Source: Myxococcota bacterium
Lineage (GTDB): Bacteria > Myxococcota_A > Polyangia > HGW-17
Reading direction: 5' to 3'
Length of the DNA stretch: 35,690 nucleotides
NCBI GenBank assembly: GCA_018821305.1
Contig: JAHJMN010000211.1
Span: forward strand, 1-35,690
Below, piece after piece: positions 28,665 through 35,690 of the stretch (position 1 is the first letter of the stretch; each line of letters starts with the position of its first letter). Both the position numbers and the translations under genes were made by a program. The notes below the pieces were generated by a model, which saw nothing but the letters and a program-made list of their open reading frames with translations, was not told the DNA's origin and searched no databases.

Positions 28665-31610
28665 TTATTGTTTCGGCATTTCTTTTTCTGACTTTAATTT
28701 ATTCTTATTGTAGTAGCCGGATTTTGCATACATTGCGATTTGTTCAATATTTAAAATCAGACCTACACGACCGTCGGATAGAATTGCTGCTCCGGAGAAC
28801 AACTCAACCTTTTTTGTCCCCACATCAACGGGTTTAATTACGACCTGCTGCTGTTTTACGATATCATCTACCAGAAGGCCAATACGCTGACCATAAGTTT
28901 CAAGTATAACTACAAGTCCTTTTGTAGGATCATTAATGGCATCTTCAATTCCAAACATCCGGGAAAGACGGAGCAGTGGTAGAATACTGCCGAAAAAGTC
29001 GATGAATTCAACATTGTCCGCAAGAGTCGAAAGTAATGCGGGATTTGGCTGAAGGGAACTGATAATTGAGAGAGTTGGAATTATGTATCGGGAGTCCCCA
29101 CAGGTGACGATCATTCCGTCGATTATTGCTGTGGTCAGGGGCAGGACAATGCGAAATTTAGTACCGCGCCCTGGATTTGTTTCAATGAGGACTTTCCCTT
29201 GAAGAGATTCAATATTCCGGCGGACTACATCCATTCCGACGCCTCGCCCGGAGATCTCCGTGACTTTTTCCGCTGTGGAAAAACCCGGTGCAAATATCAA
29301 ATTATAGATTTCGGCATCTGATGGTTTGTCGCTTTCCGCAATGATGCCCTGCTTGAGGGCTTTTTTCAGAATTGCTTCCCGATTTAAACCACGGCCATCA
29401 TCAATAATTTCAATTATTATTTTACCGCCCTCCTGAAAAGCGTTCAGGGTGACATTACCTGCGGCGGGTTTTCCAGCTCTAAGCCGATCTGCTTCCGGCT
29501 CAATTCCATGATCAACACTGTTACGGATCATGTGAACCAGTGGATCTCCAAGGGATTCAACAATGTGCCTGTCTATTTCAGTGGTTTCACCGTTCTGAGT
29601 CATGGTGATGTTTTTCCCACTTTTTCGGGACAGATCTCTCACCATTCGAGCCATTTTCTGGAACAGTCCTTTTACGGGAACCATTCTCATCATCATACTG
29701 ACATTCTGAAGATCACGAGTAATTTTATTCAGTTGGTTTATGTTTTTGCGTAAATTGATCGAGACGATCTTTTCAATTTCCGGTGCACTGACAACCATAG
29801 ATTCGACAATTACGAGTTCACCAATCATTTCAACAAGATTGTCAACTTTTTCAAGATCTATTTTTACGGTTTCCTTAAGTTTAGCACCCTTGGCATCGGT
29901 ACGTGGAGCATTATCAGAGTCATCATCAGAGCAGGTTTTCGTCTGCGCTGGTTTATTTGAAGTAAAAGCTTGAGGAGGTTCACGCTGTTCGATGTTTTCT
30001 TCATCCTCAGGATCTTTTACTGCTGTCAAATTAGAACGTGTAATACGCTGGGTTCTCAGAGCATGGCCGATATCGGCGGGTTTTACGGCTTTTTCCTCCA
30101 GAAGTTGTTCTCCAAGGCGAAGATTTTTAATTTCAGCTTCCTTCAAAGCACCTTCTACGGTTTGTTCATCGATTATTTCGTTTTTAACGAGGATTTCACC
30201 GATGAAATCACCGGGATCCGCTTTCAAATGAATGGGTAGAGGTATCTGACCTGAAAGTGCAGCATCCAGATTGTTAAGAAGCACTGAAAGTCCATCGGGA
30301 GTTGATACCGGTATGCCTTTTTCGATTGCAGATCGAATATCATCCATCATGATTCGCATTATTTCGGTGGAATCAAAGACGAGATCTATGAGACCTCCTT
30401 CAAACTGCATTTCCCCTTTTCGAACCTGATTGAGTAGACTTTCCGTGGAATGAGCCAGTTTTTCAATAGCTTTGAGTTCAAGAAATCCGGCAACGCCCTT
30501 TATTGTGTGATATGCTCTGAAAATATCGTTTACTTTTTCAGCGTCAATTCCTTCGGATTCAATATTGATGAGAATTTCATCCACCCGGGTAAGGCCTTCG
30601 CCACCTTCATTGAGGAATTCTGCAAGCATATTAACAGTTTCTTCATCCCAGTTCGGATAAATAACATCAAATGTGTATTGAATTGCTGCCTGAATCCGGG
30701 GCTCAACAACTTGACCTTGAGAAATATCACTCTCTTTTTCAATGGTTGGGCTGTTTTCAATCACGATTTCTCGTTCGGTAGAAGATCTTGGTGATGGTTT
30801 TGATTTTACGGGAATATTTTCGTCAGGGGGAGTAAGGTAAAAAGTTGATTCGGAATCCTGAAAACCTGAATCAGATTCATTAAAGTCGTTTTCTTCGGCA
30901 TCCGGACATTCTTGTGTGTCTTGCGCATCCTCCATCGTATTAACAATTAGACTTATGACTCCAGAATTATCAGGGTAGGAGTAGTTTGCATAAGCGGAAA
31001 AAGCTCCAGCAAGCCAATCCAGAGTCTTGAGAACTACGTCCACCTTTGTGGAAATCTCGAGATCAGAAAGTATAAGATCTTCAATACGATGGCAGACATC
31101 CTGAACGTTCAGCATGTCTAAAACGCCGGATTCACCCTTCATAGTGTGAAACAGCCCCTTGAGTTCACCCAGTGCGTCATCATCACCGTTTTCCAGCGCT
31201 AAAACCAGTCCTTCCATTTCCTCAAGAGTCTGTTTAGTCCCCGAAAGGAAATCACGGAAAGTACTTTCATCCACCCAGATTGGAAGTTCAAAAGCCCGCT
31301 CATCTTTTTGATCTTCTTGAATTTCCTTTTTTTCAACCGATGAATATTCGTTTTTCAAAGTTGAAATGATTTCATCAAGTTTACAAGATGTTTCAGAATA
31401 AAGTTCTTTATCAGAAATCCAGCCCTCAAAAATTTCCAGGGCTTTCTGAATGTTTGAAGAAATACTTTTCTTGGTGTTTTTAGGAAGTTTAGTACTGGCC
31501 TCCCGGAAGAAATCTGCGGTTTGAGAGACGGCACTTGCGTCCGCAGGATCAAGCAAAAGGAGCTGGGTTTCCAGTTCCTCCAGAATTTCAAAGAACTGCT
31601 TTTTGTTCAT
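28665..31610 (-). CDS. cheA: Chemotaxis histidine kinase with two HPt domains and an MshEN-like insert
   Basis: A 981-residue CheA. A helical region (1-90) precedes HPt 1 with His155 in LFHTMKGESG and HPt 2 with His368 in AYHTIKGVAG; both keep the phosphorylated His and the following Lys-Gly. Residues 467-523 (IGEILVKNEIID, then LGEQLLEEKAV) look like an MshEN/GspE-N helical repeat, a fold that in other proteins can bind cyclic di-GMP. Dimerisation (about 580-640), ATPase (HMIRNSVDHG at 693-702, DDGRGLN, GRGVGMDVV) and CheW-like P5 domains follow. It phosphorylates CheB and an unlinked regulator. GGAG stands 10 bases before the start. First gene of the che operon. The insert call is by pattern only. 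Confidence 0.97.
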   Translation of the reverse strand: MNKKQFFEILEELETQLLLLDPADASAVSQTADFFREASTKLPKNTKKSISSNIQKALEIFEGWISDKELYSETSCKLDEIISTLKNEYSSVEKKEIQEDQKDERAFELPIWVDESTFRDFLSGTKQTLEEMEGLVLALENGDDDALGELKGLFHTMKGESGVLDMLNVQDVCHRIEDLILSDLEISTKVDVVLKTLDWLAGAFSAYANYSYPDNSGVISLIVNTMEDAQDTQECPDAEENDFNESDSGFQDSESTFYLTPPDENIPVKSKPSPRSSTEREIVIENSPTIEKESDISQGQVVEPRIQAAIQYTFDVIYPNWDEETVNMLAEFLNEGGEGLTRVDEILINIESEGIDAEKVNDIFRAYHTIKGVAGFLELKAIEKLAHSTESLLNQVRKGEMQFEGGLIDLVFDSTEIMRIMMDDIRSAIEKGIPVSTPDGLSVLLNNLDAALSGQIPLPIHLKADPGDFIGEILVKNEIIDEQTVEGALKEAEIKNLRLGEQLLEEKAVKPADIGHALRTQRITRSNLTAVKDPEDEENIEQREPPQAFTSNKPAQTKTCSDDDSDNAPRTDAKGAKLKETVKIDLEKVDNLVEMIGELVIVESMVVSAPEIEKIVSINLRKNINQLNKITRDLQNVSMMMRMVPVKGLFQKMARMVRDLSRKSGKNITMTQNGETTEIDRHIVESLGDPLVHMIRNSVDHGIEPEADRLRAGKPAAGNVTLNAFQEGGKIIIEIIDDGRGLNREAILKKALKQGIIAESDKPSDAEIYNLIFAPGFSTAEKVTEISGRGVGMDVVRRNIESLQGKVLIETNPGRGTKFRIVLPLTTAIIDGMIVTCGDSRYIIPTLSIISSLQPNPALLSTLADNVEFIDFFGSILPLLRLSRMFGIEDAINDPTKGLVVILETYGQRIGLLVDDIVKQQQVVIKPVDVGTKKVELFSGAAILSDGRVGLILNIEQIAMYAKSGYYNKNKLKSEKEMPKQ

Positions 31611-31885
31611 AGAAATCTTACTCCGAAAGTTGTATGTTTATGTCCGTCTATAAAATTTTAAAAGAATCGGACGAAACTGTTATTATTTTTCACTGAATTA
31701 CTTCGGCACTTAAATTGAATTTATGAAGGGAGAATTTTCTTTTTTTACATTTTTTTATCGCCTGAAAACAGACTCTTAATTCTATTATTAGAGAAAAAAA
31801 TATTAATATTATTAAAGGAAATACTATTTGTGGAAAAGATCTTACATTATTGTGTGGATGTAAATAAAAAAGAAAATAAGGCTAA
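31611..31885. other. AT-rich upstream region of the che operon
   Basis: No open frame of note. Very AT-rich with A- and T-tracts, for example around 31735-31750 and 31790-31820. It probably carries the cheA promoter on the minus strand, but no hexamer pair was convincing, and neither a sigma-54 nor a sigma-28 site was seen. The rest of the gene-free stretch to 32297 is taken by the B/C and A elements. Confidence 0.5.
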
Positions 31886-32276
31886 TTAGGTACTGTCCTG
31901 AAATACAATAAATCAAATTTTTCGCTGAATTTTTGCTCAGGACAGTAACCGCAAGGTGTTGAAAATATTACTAGACCGCTTCATGAGTAAAAGGATCGAA
32001 ATCTAAAGAGTGAATACTTTCTTTCGGTCTTTGTAATTATGCTTTGATATTGAATGTTTATGACCTGTTCCTGTTCCTGTTTGCCGGACTACCTGAGTCC
32101 CTGTTTAAAATTTCAGGGATACAGGTAAGCAGTAGCAGGAACAGGAAATCAGGGGGCTCATTCCTGAAGCATTTCTTTAAACCGAGTCACAATCGTATTA
32201 CTCAGGAAGCGGTATAGTGGCCGGATAGAATTTTTAATAAAATTCTTCGCGAAGCGAATTTCCGGACACGAACTAA
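31886..32276 (+). repeat. Family B/C element interrupted by a family A element
   Basis: Left end TTAGGTACTGTCCTG (31886-31900), right end CGGACACGAACTAA (32263-32276). First hairpin TACTGTCCTGA (31891-31901) with TCAGGACAGTA (31937-31947). Second hairpin CCGGA (32221-32225) and AGAATTTT (32227-32234) with AAAATTCT (32239-32246) and TCCGG (32261-32265). Between the two hairpins lies a whole family A element. Without it the element would be about 150 bp, as in the copy at 35553. Confidence 0.8.
31975..32213 (+). mobile_element. Family A element, complete, MITE-like
   Basis: 239 bp bounded by ACCGCTTCATGAGTAA (31975-31990) and its near-perfect inverse TTACTCAGGAAGCGGT (32198-32213). Just outside are CTAG and ATAG, which extend the ends imperfectly. 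The interior has CCTG/CAGG-rich palindromes and no open frame. Compared with the uninterrupted B/C element at 35553, it sits exactly at an ATTATAG site, in a way that fits duplication of TA. That points to a non-autonomous element moved by a TA-specific (IS630/Tc1-like) transposase; the transposase is not in the window. Confidence 0.75.
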
Positions 32277-32297
32277 TTATAAAGAAGATTAGAGGAT

Positions 32298-33398
32298 TTA
32301 TGGAAAACGAAAACCGATTCCTGCATTGAACTGGTGGGAAACTATATCTGTCGAATCAGATATTCGAGTGTAATCAAATTTTATTACTACATTTTTAGCA
32401 GGAAAATAGCTCACGCCAGTTGTTATGAGATTTCGTTTGCCCTGAGGATATGCTTCAAAACCATCAAACATCTTGAATTGTGTATTTATGTGTTCATACC
32501 TTATAAACAATTTCAGTGCATGTGAGTTTAATCTGGTAACTAAGGAACGAGGTAAAGAAACAGCCGATTCAATATAAAAACCGAGCATACTTTCTGCAAC
32601 TCCAGATGGTAATAAAATGGAATTTTCAAGTTTAGTAAATGCAAATTCCCCGGTAATTTCGAGGAGACTATACCTGAATTGCAAATCTGCTGCAATCATT
32701 GTAAAAAGACTATCAACCTGATTGTCTATTCCTTTATTTGATCTATTTACTTTGCCTGAAAAAAACGATACCCCTGTTGACAAGTATGCGTTTTTACGGT
32801 CAAAAGGAGTCATCACAAATCTGCCTAATGCTGAAGGGCTGTCTATTCCCGGTCTTTCTTTTACACGTCCACCTCGAATACCATCTATAGAATTAAATCC
32901 GCTTCCGTCAAGACCACCCGCAATGCCAAGTAAAAAATTAAACCATCCTTTTTTTCCCGAGATCATTATTCCATCGGAACTCCATGTTGATGGAATTAAA
33001 CTTTTTGCGAACAGTGGACGTTCAACGCCATTAAAAAAGACTGGCTCGTGAAATTGATTTATTAGTCCAATCGGTGTCAAAAAACGTCCTGCCGTAACTT
33101 TAAAAACATTGTTAATCTTAAAATCAATGTTTGCAGATTCCAGCATCAGATACCCGCCTGATTCGGAATCCACAAATGCATGTTCAATTTCGATTTCTGA
33201 GTTAAACCGTATTTTTTTACTGAATTGGTAACCAATATAGGTGACGATTCTATGCAAATCAAAAGAATCCGGGTCAGAACCTTTATTAATGTTTAAATGG
33301 ATATCTCCATATCCACCGATGCTGAGTTTTTCAATTTTATCCTGCGCATGTGAAGAAAAACTGAAAATTAATAAACAAAAAAAGACTAAAAATTTCAT
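32298..33398 (-). CDS. Outer-membrane porin, OprO/OprP-like
   Basis: A 366-residue predicted beta-barrel. The signal peptide is cleaved probably after SHA (residue 18). The mature chain shows alternating amphipathic strands: LSIGGYGDIHLN, RIVTYIGYQFSKKIRFNSEIEIEHAF, then a segment AGRFLTPIGLINQFHEP that is typical of phosphate-selective porin O/P-like proteins, and it ends in GIGFRFP with Phe next to last rather than last. It should form a channel in the outer membrane; the solute is unknown. AAGGAA stands upstream of the start. It is a single gene divergent from rnpB, with its 3' end 21 bp from the B/C element. Confidence 0.85.
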   Translation of the reverse strand: MKFLVFFCLLIFSFSSHAQDKIEKLSIGGYGDIHLNINKGSDPDSFDLHRIVTYIGYQFSKKIRFNSEIEIEHAFVDSESGGYLMLESANIDFKINNVFKVTAGRFLTPIGLINQFHEPVFFNGVERPLFAKSLIPSTWSSDGIMISGKKGWFNFLLGIAGGLDGSGFNSIDGIRGGRVKERPGIDSPSALGRFVMTPFDRKNAYLSTGVSFFSGKVNRSNKGIDNQVDSLFTMIAADLQFRYSLLEITGEFAFTKLENSILLPSGVAESMLGFYIESAVSLPRSLVTRLNSHALKLFIRYEHINTQFKMFDGFEAYPQGKRNLITTGVSYFPAKNVVIKFDYTRISDSTDIVSHQFNAGIGFRFP

Positions 33399-33529
33399 AT
33401 TAAAGCATTCCTTTTTCGAGAGGGTTAGTTTTATTCCTGAGTTATTGATTTATAAAACAGGAAGACAAACATGTATTTGTTAGACGTGTCTATAAATGTC
33501 AAGAAAAAAGTGGTTTTTGTAATCAATTA

Positions 33530-33557
33530 TTGACGGAGATTTGTTTTGTGGTAGTGG
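33530..33557 (+). promoter_or_regulatory. rnpB: Possible rnpB promoter
   Basis: TTGACG at 33530-33535 is a good -35 hexamer. With a 16-bp gap TAGTGG (33552-33557) would be a weak -10, placing the transcript start at about 33565, where the first helix of the RNA begins. The spacing supports the call; the poor -10 limits it. Confidence 0.35.
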
Positions 33558-33564
33558 TGTCAAC

Positions 33565-33918
33565 GGAGGATGGGGTGGTGATCGCCGGAAATAATAGATT
33601 TTCGGAGGAAAGTCCGGGCTCCTCAGGGCAGGACGCTGGGTAACGCCCAGTCGAGGTAACTCGAAGGAAAGTGCCACAGAAAATATACCGCTGAGGCTTT
33701 GGTTCCTCAGTAAGGGTGAAAAGGTGCGGTAAGAGCGCACCGGTTTTTCGGTGACGGAAAACGCATGGTAAACCCCGTCTGGAGCAAGGTAAAATGGCGT
33801 ATGGCTCTGCCCGGGCCTTTTACGCCAGGTAACCGCTTGAGCTGCATGGAAACATACAGCCTAGATGAATGATCGCCCCTCGCAAGAGGAACAGAACCCG
33901 CGCTTACAACCATCCTCC
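33565..33918 (+). ncRNA. rnpB: RNase P RNA, bacterial class A
   Basis: About 354 nt. The ends pair as helix P1: GGAGGATGG (33565-33573) with CCATCCTCC (33910-33918). The universal core is clear: GAGGAAAGTCCGGGCTCC (33605-33622), GCCACAGAAAATATACCGC (about 33671), AGGGTGAAAAGGTGCGGTAAGAGCGCACC, AACCCCGTCTGGAGCAAG, and the 3' part AGATGAATGATCGCC with ACAGAACCC. This is the catalytic RNA that matures tRNA 5' ends. A run of seven T (33921-33927) follows at once and may end transcription. Reading frames drawn across it are not real. Confidence 0.97.
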
Positions 33919-33929
33919 ACTTTTTTTAT

Positions 33930-34212
33930 ATTGCTTCCTGAGTAAAAGGATCGAAGCGTTAAAAACAAATGTTATCATCACAACACTTTGGAATTATGAA
34001 TTAATATTGAATGTTTGCGCCCTGATCCTGAACCTGATCCTGACTTCCTGATTACCTGTTAAAAAAATCAGATATTCAGGTAAACAGTAGCAGGAACAGG
34101 AAAATCAGGGTCTTTTTCCTGAAGGTATTTCTACAAAATTAAACACAATAGTATTAACTCGTAAGCGGTCTATCTTTAAAACAAGTCACTATCCTATTAC
34201 TCAGGAAGTGGC
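33930..34212 (+). mobile_element. Family A element with doubled right end, after rnpB
   Basis: Left end GCTTCCTGAGTAA (33933-33945) then AAAGGATCGAAGCG, matching the complete copy. There are two right ends: TTAACTCGTAAGCGGTC (about 34153-34169) and TTACTCAGGAAGTGGC (34197-34212). The interior has the usual ATATTGAATGTTT, CCTGATTACCTG and CAGTAGCAGGAACAGG blocks. It fills most of the gene-free gap 33919-34294; the rest (34213-34294) shows nothing recognisable. Confidence 0.7.
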
Positions 34213-34294
34213 ACTGTCCACTGGCAATTCGCAATGTAGTTCACGATGCAAGGCAAAAACAGGGCCGCAAGCGATCTAAAACTTCTAAACCGAT

Positions 34295-35446
34295 TTAACC
34301 TGGGGGAACTATAATAAGATGAATGACGGGAACTTTACCGCTGTGGACGATGGGAGCAGTCCACACTGTTCCAACTAAAACCTTTGATTTGATGCTTGTT
34401 TTTAATATGCTCGCGGTGTCAAAAGTATCACTTATCTGATTGTTAATTTCAGGAAATCTTATTGCCAGTTCTGTGTTTCCAAAATCACTACCACAAGTAA
34501 TTCCTCTGAAAATATGCTTAGCCGCTTCGTTAAAGAAAACAATTCTGTTTTCAGAATCAATAATTAAGGAAGAAAAAGGACTCTGATTCACCATGAGTTG
34601 GACAGCATCTTCTACGTTGAATTCACTTATTTTGGTATCCGGATCCAGGCAATGGGTATCAGAATGAAAAAGATGCAGGTTGTTTATAACTTTTTGAAAG
34701 GTTTCCGATCGTTTTTCCGGTGGTCCCAGATAATCGGAAATAATAGTGTGCAGTTCATCATCTGAACTAAAACCAGGAAGAACCAGTTTTCCATGGACAT
34801 CAAAATCCGGAAGTCGTCGAAATAGAAGTTCAAAACCAATTATTCCGCAGGCATAAATATCCATAGAAGGCTCGGGAGCATTTCCCGATAAGATTTCCGG
34901 TGCGAGATATTCTTTTGTTATGCCAGATATTTTCCAGTCCCCAAGTCTCCTTTTGGGCATAATATCAAATATTTTAACTTGAAAATCTGGTGAATTGGGA
35001 GTGATTATAAAAATATTTTCCGGTTTTATATCTCCATGAATTATATCGTTTTTATGAAGAAAATAAATTATTTCAGAGATACTGGATAAGATTCTCAAAA
35101 TTAATTTAGAAGAAAAAGAAACCCCTTTTTTCATAAGACCAGATAGAGTATCTCCGTGTAAATACTCCATGACCATAAAGGGACCGGATACTGGATCCGT
35201 GCCGAAATCATAGGTTTTTACCAATCCGGAATGAGTTAAATCTGATGTAAGGCGAGCTGCAGCGAGAAAATGCCTGGAAAGTTGAGTTGAATCAAGATTT
35301 TCAGAGGGGAGAAGGAGTTTTACAGCAACTTCAAGATGTGTTTCAAAATCAAGAGCTTTATAAACGGCTCCCTGACCCCCTGTATTAACAAGTTTTAACA
35401 GTTTGTATCGGTTTTTAATGATAATTTGATGTTCCATTTGATCCAC
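34295..35446 (-). CDS. Atypical Ser/Thr kinase fused to a C-terminal PAS domain
   Basis: A 383-residue protein with no membrane helix. The kinase fold is recognisable by TGGQGAVYKA (22-31), Lys43 in VAVKLL, HGDIKPEN (137-144), and YLAPE with DIYACGIIGFELL. The catalytic loop has HGD in place of HRD, and DFG is replaced by DIM (161-163), while Lys43, Asp139, Asn144 and Asp161 are all kept. It may be a weak or non-RD kinase. From about 282 to 380 a PAS-like domain is seen (SSLIIDSENRIVFFNEAAKHIF), suggesting control by a small molecule or redox state. The start is GTG at 35446 with GGAAAG 10 bases upstream; an ATG at 35437 is an alternative. It stands alone. Confidence 0.87.
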   Translation of the reverse strand: MDQMEHQIIIKNRYKLLKLVNTGGQGAVYKALDFETHLEVAVKLLLPSENLDSTQLSRHFLAAARLTSDLTHSGLVKTYDFGTDPVSGPFMVMEYLHGDTLSGLMKKGVSFSSKLILRILSSISEIIYFLHKNDIIHGDIKPENIFIITPNSPDFQVKIFDIMPKRRLGDWKISGITKEYLAPEILSGNAPEPSMDIYACGIIGFELLFRRLPDFDVHGKLVLPGFSSDDELHTIISDYLGPPEKRSETFQKVINNLHLFHSDTHCLDPDTKISEFNVEDAVQLMVNQSPFSSLIIDSENRIVFFNEAAKHIFRGITCGSDFGNTELAIRFPEINNQISDTFDTASILKTSIKSKVLVGTVWTAPIVHSGKVPVIHLIIVPPG

Positions 35447-35552
35447 GTTCAGTGACTTTCCGCAAAAGGACTATATCCGCTACACGTGAAGTTGAGCAAG
35501 GAAAATCACCATTATGTCAGAACGGTTCCAAAGTAATGTGATAGTGACTTAT

Positions 35553-35690
35553 TTAGTTACTGTCCTGAAATACCGAAAATCAAATTTTTCGCCCGATTTT
35601 TGCTCAGGACAGTAACCGCAAGGTGTTGAATTTATTATAGTGGCCTGTTAGGATTTTTAATAAAATCCTTCGCGAAGCGAATTACAGGAC
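35553..35690 (+). repeat. Family B/C element, uninterrupted (right end outside window)
   Basis: Left end TTAGTTACTGTCCTG (35553-35567). First hairpin TACTGTCCTGA (35558-35568) with TCAGGACAGTA (35604-35614). Second hairpin CCTGT (35644-35648) and AGGATTTT (35650-35657) with AAAATCCT (35662-35669) and ACAGG (35684-35688). It reads straight through ATTATAGTGGCC where the copy at 31886 has a family A element. The window ends about 8 bp before the expected end. Confidence 0.8.

Noticed and set aside
33480-33913. Two minus-strand reading frames of 68-86 codons
   Set aside because: They lie across rnpB; the RNA motifs explain the sequence and the proteins have no recognisable features.

Overview
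The window is AT-rich (about 40% GC by eye) chromosomal DNA from a motile, didermic bacterium. Diderm features are two lipoprotein alpha-2-macroglobulins beside a class A PBP and a beta-barrel porin. Three Ser/Thr protein kinases, a FrzCD-like soluble chemoreceptor with tandem HAMP-like units, a DFKEF-type receptor tail and a CheA with two HPt domains suggest a deltaproteobacterial-grade lineage (Myxococcota/Desulfobacterota-like or an uncultured relative). That placement is inference. rnpB is present (class A RNase P RNA).

Layout. (1) 371-7318, minus strand: a tight five-gene run, in transcription order a neurotransmitter:sodium-type symporter, a receptor Ser/Thr kinase with a periplasmic solute-binding-protein domain, a tail-anchored Ser/Thr kinase, a family 2 glycosyltransferase and an ArsA/Get3-like ATPase. 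(2) 7593-8715, plus strand: a stand-alone Nfu iron-sulfur scaffold and a Cys-rich lipoprotein ending in seven 9-residue repeats. (3) 9101-23174, plus strand: two tandem full-length bacterial alpha-2-macroglobulin lipoproteins with intact CxEQ thioester motifs, followed 3 bp later by pbpC. The paralogues share several near-identical DNA blocks inside otherwise diverged genes. (4) 23264-31610, minus strand: cheA-cheW-mcp-cheR-cheB without cheY. (5) 32298-33398 minus: a porin; 33565-33918 plus: rnpB; 34295-35446 minus: a Ser/Thr kinase with unusual HGD/DIM motifs fused to a PAS domain.

The most novel material is intergenic. Family A is about 240 bp, bounded by inverted ends of the type ACCGCTTC(A/C)TGAGTAA, with CCTG/CAGG-rich internal palindromes. 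Family B/C is about 148-157 bp, with imperfect ends TTAGTT..TGTCCTG and two internal hairpins whose arms differ between copies by paired compensatory changes. At 31886-32276 a family A element interrupts a B/C element, and the copy at 35553-35690 shows the uninterrupted version. This gives the insertion point and suggests a TA target duplication.

Working together: the alpha-2-macroglobulin/PbpC cluster is the known envelope-defence pairing (protease trapping plus peptidoglycan repair). The symporter and kinase run looks like a signalling unit that may couple ligand sensing, uptake and envelope glycosylation. The che cluster is a complete sensory core that must use a response regulator encoded elsewhere.
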